DNA from: JAGDXO01 sp964541025
GTDB taxonomy: Archaea; Thermoplasmatota; Thermoplasmata; Thermoplasmatales; GCA-001856825
Assembly: GCA_964541025.1 (NCBI GenBank)
Contig: CAZIOW010000041.1
Span: 1-7,366, forward strand
Reading direction: 5' to 3'
DNA: 7,366 nucleotides
The notes beneath the pieces are model-generated. The model did no database searches. It was not told the DNA's origin and saw only the letters and a program-made list of their open reading frames with translations. The position numbers and the translations under genes are program-made. Positions 1 through 6,300 of this stretch are shown one piece after another (the stretch's first letter is position 1; every line of letters starts with the position of its first letter).

Positions 1-263
1 TTAACCTTCGGATTCAGATGATCTCTACTTTTTATCTTTGTTCTGTTTTAAATAAAAATCCAAGTCATTTTCTAATTTAATTACGTAGCATATCAAATCA
101 TTTTAAGATACGTTAAGATGGGGAATAAATGTTTACCATACGAAATATAATAGTGGTTTAGGTTGTTTATGATAGTTAGGAAGAGATCTTTCCACGTGCA
201 CTGGAATGAGACATTTTAAAATTACTTTTAAACAGAAGATATTCTTGCTATAGTTGCGCTTAA

Positions 264-285
264 ATTTAGAGAATGATTTAGAGAA
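264..285. repeat. 10-bp direct repeat, 2-nt spacer
   Basis: ATTTAGAGAA occurs at 264-273 and again at 276-285, separated by TG, which gives a 12-bp period (a little over one helical turn). This could be a pair of half-sites for a DNA-binding protein or a simple local duplication in AT-rich DNA. No gene start lies close enough to assign a role. Confidence 0.5.
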
Positions 286-365
286 ATTTCATTTCAATTT
301 TTGCATTAGCTATGAATTAGTAATATAATTTCCCTAATGCGAATAGCCCATTTCATGTTTATGAT

Positions 366-372
366 ATAAAAA
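366..372 (-). terminator. Candidate T-tract terminator of the rpl44e operon
   Basis: On the minus strand a run of five T follows directly after the TAA stop of the last operon gene (A5 at 368-372 on the plus strand, then TAT). Short T-runs without a hairpin are a usual archaeal termination signal. The inverted repeat at 303-340 lies further downstream and could help. The tract is short, so this is a tentative call. Confidence 0.35.
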
Positions 373-807
373 TTAGACCAAACTCATCTCGCATTTCTTT
401 TTGAAAGGGCATTTAGCACATTTACCAGGATTATTGTGATTCCTGTGCGGGTAATTGTTTTCCCTGACTTCAGTAACTTTTTCAAGAACATTCTTCTTAA
501 GATGATTGTCATTCCTTATCCTGAAGGATTTATTCTTATATTCAAGATATCCATATGGAACATGTCCATAATTCTCTTCTATTAAGATGAAGTAAGCCCC
601 AAGCTGCAATACATGGCCCATCTCAGGTCTATCCCTAGAAGAACTCTTGTATTCAATGGGTATGAAATTATTCCTCACCTTCATAATCCTGTCAGGTTTT
701 CCAGTGAGCAGAAGTTCTCTGGAAAACAAGGGTTTTTCATGACCACTGAGATCATCGTAAATTACTTCTCCCTTCAATGATCCGCTCTTCTTCAGACTTT
801 TCCGCAA
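373..807 (-). CDS. Cas4-like PD-(D/E)XK nuclease, catalytic and C-terminal part (frame-split gene)
   Basis: This ORF (144 aa from a TTG at 807) carries the catalytic half of a Cas4/RecB-family nuclease. GKPD with Asp39, the E-x-K pair in IEYK (Glu52, Lys54) and the RecB motif Q68-x3-Y72 are all visible. A C-terminal C130-x2-C133-x5-C139 cluster provides three of the four Fe-S ligands expected of Cas4. The fourth cysteine, the G-x3-H motif and the start of a membrane segment lie in the preceding ORF (843-1094) in another frame. This frame stays open upstream to 933 and reads as hydrophobic residues followed by KIKLRKSLKK, which would continue the membrane helix of that ORF. The TTG at 807 has no Shine-Dalgarno sequence, so independent translation is doubtful. 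I infer one ancestral protein of about 240 aa. Known Cas4 enzymes are DNA exonucleases, but the substrate here is unknown. Confidence 0.75.
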   Translation of the reverse strand: MRKSLKKSGSLKGEVIYDDLSGHEKPLFSRELLLTGKPDRIMKVRNNFIPIEYKSSSRDRPEMGHVLQLGAYFILIEENYGHVPYGYLEYKNKSFRIRNDNHLKKNVLEKVTEVRENNYPHRNHNNPGKCAKCPFKKKCEMSLV

Positions 808-835
808 TTTAATTTTAATTAAAATCAGGAGTAAC

Positions 836-856
836 AGTACCCCTATAAAAATAAGT
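836..856 (-). other. Frameshift junction inside the Cas4-like gene
   Basis: Reading the minus strand, the first ORF ends TTA TTT TTA TAG followed by GGGG. Moving one base back in frame around the T5 run (847-851) continues without interruption into the nuclease ORF. One extra T here would give a single ORF 373-1094, with the hydrophobic stretch running on into a Lys/Arg-rich end. A T5 and a G4 homopolymer make a sequencing or assembly indel plausible. The codons TTT TTA only partly fit a -1 slippery heptamer (A TTT TTA, not T TTT TTA). The two frames overlap over 843-933. Confidence 0.7.
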
Positions 857-1094
857 ATAATATTATTAATAAAATAACACCGACCATTATTGCAATTAAA
901 TAAGAAATGCCTCTGTTTGCAGCAATCAGATGGTCAATATTTTTTCCATGTTTTGAATGCTTGACAGTCCCTTGTTCAAGCAATTTGCTGCCTTCACCAT
1001 CCAATTTCTCTCCATTTTTTATAAGGTAATGGTACATACTGCAGAACTCATACTGTCCAAGTTCAGATGCCCTGACAATCTTGTTGTTTTTCAT
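843..1094 (-). CDS. Cas4-like nuclease, N-terminal part with Fe-S cysteine and membrane segment (frame-split gene)
   Basis: This fragment has 83 codons from the ATG at 1094. It begins MKNNKIVRASELGQYEFC, matching the usual Cas4-like opening (A-S-E-[LI]-x2-Y-x2-C), with Cys18 as the probable first Fe-S ligand. A G-x3-H motif follows in QGTVKHSKHG, then a polar linker. It ends in about 20 hydrophobic residues, interrupted by TAG at 843-845. I prefer the ATG at 1094 over an upstream in-frame start at 1145, because it follows the PAC2 stop by one base (TGA-T-ATG), implying translational coupling, and because the family homology begins there. The rest of the family domain continues in another frame at 373-807. 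Alone, this piece would be a small membrane peptide without catalytic residues. Either the gene is frameshifted or the reading is restored by frameshifting or sequence correction. Confidence 0.7.
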   Translation of the reverse strand: MKNNKIVRASELGQYEFCSMYHYLIKNGEKLDGEGSKLLEQGTVKHSKHGKNIDHLIAANRGISYLIAIMVGVILLIILYLFL

Positions 1095-1095
1095 A

Positions 1096-1845
1096 TCATC
1101 CGAAATAACCCAGGTCCTCTCTCTTCTCCTCTGGCTGGTTTTCAACTATCTTGTTGGTTATCTCCTCAATCTCCTTGACTTTTTCATCCAGCTCCTTCGT
1201 ATCTATCTTGATATTGAGATACTCAAGCAATATTCTTGTCACCTGCTTTGCAGATTTTGGATCCGAAAAGTAACCTGAAGTTTCGCCCATAAGGCATATT
1301 CCCGGAAGGCCAAACAGTTCATAACCCATTCCAAGGAAAAGACCAGCTCCTCCTACGATTCCCCCTCCAGGCTCACTCTTAGAAAATATCACTCCTAATT
1401 TTTCTACTCTTCCCTTCAGTTCCTCATCCGTATATGAACCGAGAACCCTGGGTATTTCAACTAATTTACCAATCTGGTACCCTCCGAGTGTTATCACTTC
1501 CTTTACATTCATTTCCTTAGACATTTCCAGTATTCTGTAGGAAATCTCATACTGCCCCTGTGAAGTGAGACCCTGAAAATCTCCAGTAAATATAAGAATG
1601 TCCCCCTCCCTCCTCTTCTTGTAATAAAGTTCATTCCTCACGAGCTTTGCCCTTGCATCATTATTTATCAATACCTGTGGCGGCAGATGGTATGAGAAAA
1701 TATCTGCAAATTTCTTTGCCTTCATTTTGTCTATGAGATAATCAGCTGTAATCTTACCAACATTTCCTATACCTGGTAAACCAACTATCAAGGTTGAATT
1801 CTTTAACTTCACATTATCCAGCAATTTAACTATTACACTGTCCAT
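1096..1845 (-). CDS. PAC2-family proteasome assembly chaperone (COG2047-type)
   Basis: This 249-aa protein matches the archaeal COG2047/PAC2 family, related to eukaryotic proteasome assembly chaperone 2 and to the archaeal PbaA-type factors. Visible marks are a glycine-rich N-terminal loop VGLPGIGNVGK (21-31), FTGDFQ (86-91), TLGGYQIG (119-126), a second glycine-rich segment PGGGIVGGAGLFLGMG (159-174) and GLPGICLMGETSGYF (179-193). A charged, coiled-coil-like tail (about 217-245) ends in GYFG, which resembles the C-terminal HbYX motif that lets proteasome partners dock in the alpha-ring pockets. It is cytoplasmic, with no signal peptide. The start at 1845 is supported by AAGGAGTGAT ending five bases upstream and running over the nop10 stop. 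The Cas4-like gene begins one base after its stop. The family assignment is secure; the exact role (assembly or activation) is inferred. Confidence 0.9.
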   Translation of the reverse strand: MDSVIVKLLDNVKLKNSTLIVGLPGIGNVGKITADYLIDKMKAKKFADIFSYHLPPQVLINNDARAKLVRNELYYKKRREGDILIFTGDFQGLTSQGQYEISYRILEMSKEMNVKEVITLGGYQIGKLVEIPRVLGSYTDEELKGRVEKLGVIFSKSEPGGGIVGGAGLFLGMGYELFGLPGICLMGETSGYFSDPKSAKQVTRILLEYLNIKIDTKELDEKVKEIEEITNKIVENQPEEKREDLGYFG

Positions 1846-1849
1846 TCAT

Positions 1850-1859
1850 ATCACTCCTT
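1850..1859 (-). promoter_or_regulatory. Ribosome binding site of the PAC2 gene, overlapping the nop10 stop
   Basis: AAGGAGTGAT differs from the archaeal anti-SD complement AGGAGGTGAT by one missing G. GGAG (1854-1857) lies 8 nt before the ATG at 1845, and the nop10 stop TGA (1851-1853) sits within the site. Translation of the two genes is probably coupled. Confidence 0.7.
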
Positions 1860-2012
1860 CCCATATAACAATCTGATTCTGTATTTACCATATTTGTCTT
1901 CCGGTGAAAACCTGGGAGGAAGAGAAGAAAAAGTATCGCTTCCGCACTTCGGGCATTTATCTTCCAGAGTATAAACATTGCATTTGTTGCATTTCTTAAT
2001 TAAGCTCTTCAT
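1851..2012 (-). CDS. nop10: Nop10, H/ACA ribonucleoprotein subunit
   Basis: This small gene encodes 53 aa. Nop10 is a core protein of the H/ACA RNP, where it bridges Cbf5 and L7Ae during guide-RNA-directed pseudouridylation of rRNA. The sequence has a zinc-ribbon pair C8-x2-C11 and C20-P-K-C23 (archaeal Nop10 binds zinc through four cysteines). It then shows the hallmark PPRFSPEDKYGKYR (32-45), which contacts Cbf5, and a basic tail. Length and motifs are full. The ATG directly follows the aIF2-alpha stop (TAAATG), with GAAGGAG just upstream, so the SD-to-start gap is only 3 nt. The stop overlaps the ribosome binding site of the next gene. The position between aIF2-alpha and a COG2047 gene is typical of archaea. 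Confidence 0.95.
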   Translation of the reverse strand: MKSLIKKCNKCNVYTLEDKCPKCGSDTFSSLPPRFSPEDKYGKYRIRLLYGKE

Positions 2013-2771
2013 TTACTCCTTCACTGGCCCTTCTCCGGAACCGCCCATTTTCTTTATTGAATTAATAATGGATTCCGCTGATTTCCTCATATTTTCTTCA
2101 GCTGATTTCATGTCTTCTGCAAAAGATACTATCCTGTATTTGGGAGCTCCAGCATATGTAATTTCTATACCATCTTTCTCCCCTGCTGCAAGAGCCTTCC
2201 TTATTATTTCTATGCCATTTCCAGCATTCGTCTGTATCTGAATGATTCCAGATACCTTGACTTCGGGTGGTTTCAGATTCTCACGTGCATATTCTCCAAT
2301 AATCTTTGCCCATGGGTAATCTTTCATCTGATTCAAGAACTGCTCAGGATAAGTGCTGGCAACGTCCAGTGAATAAGAAAGCGACCCAAATTTATCTTCC
2401 AGTACATCCATGATTTTATCAATCTGAAAACCTGTTTTATGCTGTGATCCCAAGTTCTCCAGAATTTTCTTAGCCCTCTGCTCATTCTTCCATTCCTTGA
2501 GCTTTTCCCTTCTCTGATGGTCATTCACCTTCCTCAAAGAAAGATCAAATTTTCCCCTGTTTGGATTCGCCTCGACAACCTTGCAGACTATCCTCTGTCC
2601 TTCCCTCACGTAGTCTCTGATATATTTTATCCATCCAGATGATATCTCAGAGATATGGATAAATCCTTCCTTATTTTCATACTCATCCAGACTGCATACC
2701 ACACCGAAATCCTTGACACTCTTGACGGTACACACTACTAGGTCTCCAACTTCAGGATCCTTCTTCTTCAT
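2013..2771 (-). CDS. eif2a: Translation initiation factor 2 subunit alpha (aIF2-alpha)
   Basis: This 252-aa protein is the alpha subunit of the heterotrimeric aIF2, which brings Met-tRNAi to the small ribosomal subunit. Residues 6-80 form an S1-type OB fold (GDLVVCTVKSVKDFGVVCSL ... EGFIHISEIS ... FDLSLRKV). A mainly helical middle domain follows (about 85-170), then the C-terminal alpha/beta domain that binds the gamma subunit (about 172-240). A short Gly/Glu-rich tail ends the protein. The loop SEISSGWIKYIRDYVREGQ (41-59) is the one that carries Ser51 in eukaryotic eIF2-alpha; Ser44 aligns by eye. The ATG overlaps the rps27e stop (ATGA), and GGAG lies 7 nt upstream. The next gene, nop10, starts on the base after its stop. 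Length is normal. Confidence 0.96.
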   Translation of the reverse strand: MKKKDPEVGDLVVCTVKSVKDFGVVCSLDEYENKEGFIHISEISSGWIKYIRDYVREGQRIVCKVVEANPNRGKFDLSLRKVNDHQRREKLKEWKNEQRAKKILENLGSQHKTGFQIDKIMDVLEDKFGSLSYSLDVASTYPEQFLNQMKDYPWAKIIGEYARENLKPPEVKVSGIIQIQTNAGNGIEIIRKALAAGEKDGIEITYAGAPKYRIVSFAEDMKSAEENMRKSAESIINSIKKMGGSGEGPVKE

Positions 2772-2959
2772 TTAAATTCTCCAGTTATCTCCCCATTTAC
2801 TACTATCTTCCCACCTGTGGGCTTTGCAATTGTGGTGTTGCAAACTTGGCATTTCACTTCCGTTGATGCCCTTATGTATGTTATAGTCTCAGACCCGCAA
2901 TCTGGGCACTTTATTTTAACAAATGATTTTTCAAGTCCCTTGAGTTCTTTAAATGTCAT
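2768..2959 (-). CDS. rps27e: Ribosomal protein S27e
   Basis: This 63-aa small-subunit ribosomal protein is archaeal/eukaryotic-specific. It is a zinc ribbon with C18-x2-C21 (IKCPDCGSE) and C37-x2-C40 (VKCQVC). The family pattern between and after the cysteines is present (TITYIRASTEVKC, then TTIAKPTGGKIVVNGEI). Length matches archaeal S27e (about 60-65 aa). The ATG overlaps the L44e stop as ATGA, and GGAGG ends 7 nt upstream, inside the L44e gene. Its own stop overlaps the aIF2-alpha start in the same way, so the three genes are likely co-translated. Confidence 0.96.
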   Translation of the reverse strand: MTFKELKGLEKSFVKIKCPDCGSETITYIRASTEVKCQVCNTTIAKPTGGKIVVNGEITGEFK

Positions 2960-3243
2960 TGTTCTGCCTCCGCAAGTTCAAATTTCTTGGCCCTCCATGT
3001 TGGAGAATGATAGGATTTCTTACATTCCGTGCATCTATACCTTATATTGATTCTCTTTGTTGGTTTCTCCCTGCCCTCATAAACTGGCCTCGGGAAACCT
3101 CCGTAACCAGAGGTGGTCCTCCTAAATCTCCTCTGTCCCTTTCTCAGTTCGCTTGCCTTCTTCTTCTTAACTCTCTCAATTTCCTGAAGAGTATGCCTTT
3201 TACAATGCGGACAATATCTCATTACTTTTCTTGGAAGTTTCAA
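2956..3243 (-). CDS. rpl44e: Ribosomal protein L44e
   Basis: This 95-aa large-subunit protein, which reaches toward the E site, is the first gene of the minus-strand operon. Two zinc-ribbon halves are visible: YCPHCKRHT (C11, C14) and YRCTECKKSY (C71, C74). Between them lies a basic, glycine-containing linker with the family segment SGYGGFPRP. I use the TTG at 3243 rather than the later ATG (residue 8), because MKLPRKVMRYCPHC matches the usual archaeal L44e N-terminus (MK-x-P-K-x3-x-YCP). A perfect GGTGAT anti-SD match also lies 4 nt upstream of the TTG. The length is as expected for the family. Confidence 0.95.
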   Translation of the reverse strand: MKLPRKVMRYCPHCKRHTLQEIERVKKKKASELRKGQRRFRRTTSGYGGFPRPVYEGREKPTKRINIRYRCTECKKSYHSPTWRAKKFELAEAEQ

Positions 3244-3247
3244 TTAT

Positions 3248-3253
3248 ATCACC
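3248..3253 (-). promoter_or_regulatory. Ribosome binding site fixing the TTG start of rpl44e
   Basis: On the minus strand GGTGAT pairs fully with the AUCACC of the archaeal 16S 3' end and lies 4 nt before TTG at 3243. Because it is much too close to the later ATG's usual window only if TTG is ignored (about 25 nt away from that ATG), it decides in favour of the TTG. Confidence 0.7.
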
Positions 3254-3266
3254 GAAGATTCATAGG

Positions 3267-3308
3267 GCATTTTAAATGCATATTTAAGCATTTATGACCT
3301 TTAAATGT
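3267..3308. promoter_or_regulatory. Alternating GCATTT/AAATGC array in the divergent promoter (candidate operator)
   Basis: GCATTT (3267-3272), AAATGC (3274-3279) and GCATTT (3288-3293) alternate in orientation, followed by a near match AAATGT (3303-3308). The first two form a perfect palindrome with a single central T. The second and third bracket the 8-bp A/T box ATATTTAA (3280-3287), which reads TTAAATAT on the minus strand. The array lies between two divergent transcription units, so it could bind a regulator of either. A TATA-rich background can also produce such words by chance. Confidence 0.45.
3280..3289 (-). promoter_or_regulatory. Candidate TATA box of the rpl44e operon
   Basis: On the minus strand this reads CTTAAATAT, a fair archaeal TATA-like element. 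A start of transcription about 25 nt downstream would fall near 3258-3260, giving a short leader that includes the GGTGAT site at 3248-3253. A second A/T box at 3270-3276 would place transcription start too near the start codon. Confidence 0.45.
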
Positions 3309-3312
3309 GACA

Positions 3313-3325
3313 GATAAAAATTATC
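3313..3325 (+). promoter_or_regulatory. Candidate TATA box of ileS, within a small palindrome
   Basis: GATAAAAATTATC has 5-bp inverted arms (GATAA/TTATC) around AAA and resembles a TATA element. Transcription would begin about 25 nt later, near 3345-3350, so the ileS message would be leaderless or nearly so. That fits the lack of a properly spaced Shine-Dalgarno sequence. Alternatives are CTTTAAAT (about 3299-3306) and AATATATA (3335-3342). Confidence 0.4.
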
Positions 3326-3349
3326 AATACGGAGAATATATACCTGTTT

Positions 3350-6300
3350 GTGTTAGATGAAGTCCCACAGAAATTTGATTTATTGCTAATTGAAAAGGAA
3401 GTATCTGAAAAATGGAAGGAAGAAAATATCATCCAGAAATCTTTTGAAATAAACAAGGGTAAGCCAAGATTCTCCTTCCTTGAAGGACCTCCAACTGCTA
3501 ATGGCCCACCGCACATAGGCCACGCTGAAACCAGGGCAATGAAGGATCTCTTTTTAAGATACAAAACTATGAGGGGATTCTTTATAAATCCCAGAATTGC
3601 AGGATGGGACTGTCACGGTCTTCCTGTTGAAATAGAGGTGGAGAAATCACTGAAGATAAAGAATAAGAGAGAAATAGAGGAAATGGGGATAGAGAAATTC
3701 AATAAATTATGCAAGGAAAGTGTTTTCAAATATGTCAAGGAATGGGAGGATGTTTCCCAGAGACTCGGATACTGGGTGGATTACAGGAACGCATACATCA
3801 CAATGAAGGATGAGTACATAGAGAGTGAATGGTGGGCTCTGAAGGAGCTGTACAAAAAAGGACTTCTTTTCAAGGATTTCAGAATATCACCATACTGCCC
3901 TAGATGCGGAACAACCCTGAGCTCTCATGAGGTGGCACAGGGTTACAGGGAAATTGACGATTATTCAATATATGTTAAATTCAAGATCAAGGGAAGGGAT
4001 GAATACTTTCTGGTATGGACGACAACCCCATGGACACTGCCTGCCAACACATTCCTTGCTGTCAATCCCGATTTCAATTATATCCTTATGGAATACAAAG
4101 GGGAAAAATTGTGGGTCGTGGAAGAGAGAGCTGGCCATATTGCAAAGGATTTTTCTGTATTAGAGAGGAAAAAGGGAGCTGATCTCATAGGAATGGAATA
4201 TGAACAGCTCATACCTTATCTCCATATCAACAAGGGACTGTATGTTGTTGGAGGGAAGTTTGTGACAAAGGAGGATGGCTCGGGAATTGTCCATATTGCC
4301 CCGGCATTCGGTGCAGATGATTATAAAGTACTGAAGGAGGAGAAGGGGGAACTTTACCTCACAGTCAACGAGGAGGGGAAGATTACACTTGAATCACCCT
4401 GGAAGGGTATGGACACGCAGCAGGCAAGTGAAGAAATACTGAAGTATCTGCATGATGAAGGTAAATTATTAAAAAGGGAAAAGGCAAAGCACACCTATCC
4501 TTTCTGCTGGAGATGTGATACGAGGCTCATATATTATCCAATAGAGTCATGGTACATAGGAGTATCAAAGAAGAGGGATGAGGTCATAGAATATAATAAA
4601 AGAATAAACTGGAAACCTGAACATATAAGGGACGGTCGATTCGGCAATTTCCTGGAAGAGGGAAAAGACTGGGCAATTTCCAGGAACAGATATTGGGGTA
4701 CTCCGTTGCCAGTATGGACGTGCAGGAATGGGCACGTATTCGTTGCGGGTAGCAAGGAGGAACTCTTGGAGAGAGCTACCTCCGTTCCTGAAAATTTTGA
4801 GCTTCACAAGCCATATGTGGATGAAATAAAGGTGAAATGTGAGGAATGCGGGGAAATTATGGAAAGGGAGCCATATCCAATAGATACATGGTTTGATTCA
4901 GGTTCAGCATTCTATGCACAGTACCATTATCCGTTTGAAAATAAGGAATTATTTTCAGATAATTTCCCTGTTGATTTCATAAGTGAGGCTATAGACCAGA
5001 CCAGGGGATGGTTTTATTCCCTGCACGTTATCTCTTCCCTCCTCTTCAACTCAAATTCCTACAAGAACGTAGTTGTCATGGAATTTGTACTCAATTCAAA
5101 AGGAGAGAAGATGAGCAAGTCCAAGGGGGATGTGGTGAATCCAATACAGATTGTTAATAAGATTGGTACTGACTCTCTCAGGCTATTCTTCTTCCAGGGA
5201 CCACCATGGAAGCCAAAGAGATTCTCAAATGAGATTGCAGAGGAATACTCCAGGAAACTTCTTGGAACAATCTACAACTCCTATCTCTTATTCTCAACAA
5301 ACGCAAGGCTGGACAGATGGACTCCGAAGGAGGAGAAAATATATGATAAGCTCGATCAATGGATATATTCAAGAACAAATGAAGCAGTTGAGAAAGCCAA
5401 TAACTTCATGGATTCTTATGAACCCCACAGGGCTCTTGAGGAAATAGAAAACCTTGCGATGGATTTGAGCCAATGGTACCTCAGATTATCCAGGGACAAA
5501 TTCTGGAACGAGGATGTTACGGAGGAAAAGAAGTCTTCTTACTTCGTAACCTATTATGCCCTGACAAACATCCTGAAAATGCTTGCCCCATTCGCACCAT
5601 ACTTTTCCGATTATCTCTATGGAAAAATTAGCGGAGAAGAGTCTGTTCATCTGACTTCATATCCAATCCCAGCAGAATATGATACAGAGTTAATCAAGGA
5701 AATGAATGAAGTGAAGGAAATAGTCGAAACAGGCAGAAGAATAAGGCAATTGAATGGAATAACATTGAGAAGACCGGTAAAGAGCATAATTGTTGCAGAT
5801 AACAGATATTCTGATACCGTGAATAAATTTGCCCAGCTCATACTCAAGGAATTAAATGCAAAGGAACTCAGTGTGGACAGCAAGGACAAATATTTCAGAA
5901 CTGTTTACAAATTAAATAAGAAAATAGCAGGCAAAGAATTTGGAAGAGACATGATAAAGATTGAGGAAATGTTAAGCGATGACAGCATCCAGAAACAGAT
6001 TTCAAGGGAAGGGTACGCAGTAATCATGGGCAAAACGATTGGCAAAGAAATGATGATAGAGGATAAAATATTGGACGATAAGTTTATCACGGACCCTGAA
6101 TCAAAGATACCTCTATTCATCAGCAAAGAAATTGACAGGGAACTGTACCTTGAAGGACTTGCGAGGGAGATAATAAGAAGAATACAGAGCATGAGAAAGG
6201 AAGCCAATCTCGAGTACACAGATAAGATAAAGTTGAAAATAGATGGTGATCCAGCTCTTGTTGAAGCATTCAAATTCTTCAGGAAGAACATACTTGAAGC

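Larger units (their letters stand above)
1..372. other. AT-rich non-coding stretch with small repeats
   Basis: I find no gene with a credible start, ribosome binding site or family motif in these 372 bases, and nothing tRNA-like (no T-loop GTTCGA-type signature). The stretch follows the last gene of the minus-strand operon. It contains a 10-bp tandem direct repeat (264-285), a 7-bp inverted repeat (303-340), an imperfect palindrome (190-206) and several TTTAAA-type A/T boxes that could belong to promoters of a gene left of the window. Its lower GC than the flanking genes fits an intergenic region. A degraded gene or a small RNA cannot be excluded by eye. Confidence 0.6.

Noticed and set aside
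1..372. CRISPR array, tRNA or C/D-box RNA in the left non-coding region
   Set aside because: There are no spaced long repeats, no tRNA T-loop or clover-leaf pattern, and no paired C and D boxes at suitable distance.
1095..1145. Longer start of the Cas4-like N-terminal ORF at 1145, overlapping PAC2 by 50 bp
   Set aside because: The added residues (MKTSQRRRERTWVISDD) are an out-of-frame reading of the PAC2 tail, and family homology begins after the ATG at 1094, which is coupled to the PAC2 stop.
957..1278. Plus-strand ORFs of 65-73 aa opposite the Cas4-like and PAC2 genes
   Set aside because: They are antisense to well supported genes, overlap each other and show no family motif.
1978..2241. 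Plus-strand ORF of 87 aa opposite aIF2-alpha and nop10
   Set aside because: It is the complement of two certain genes and carries low-complexity Ser/Phe/Ile sequence typical of an antisense frame.
2817..3297. Plus-strand ORFs opposite S27e and L44e
   Set aside because: Both ribosomal protein genes are certain; the opposite frames have no motifs.
3301..3564. Minus-strand ORF across the ileS start
   Set aside because: It covers the divergent promoter and the HIGH-motif region in antisense and has no recognisable domain.
5905..6291. Minus-strand 128-aa hydrophobic-looking ORF inside ileS
   Set aside because: Its Leu/Ile/Ser-rich content is what the complement of Lys/Glu/Asp-rich coding sequence gives; it lies wholly inside the certain IleRS gene.
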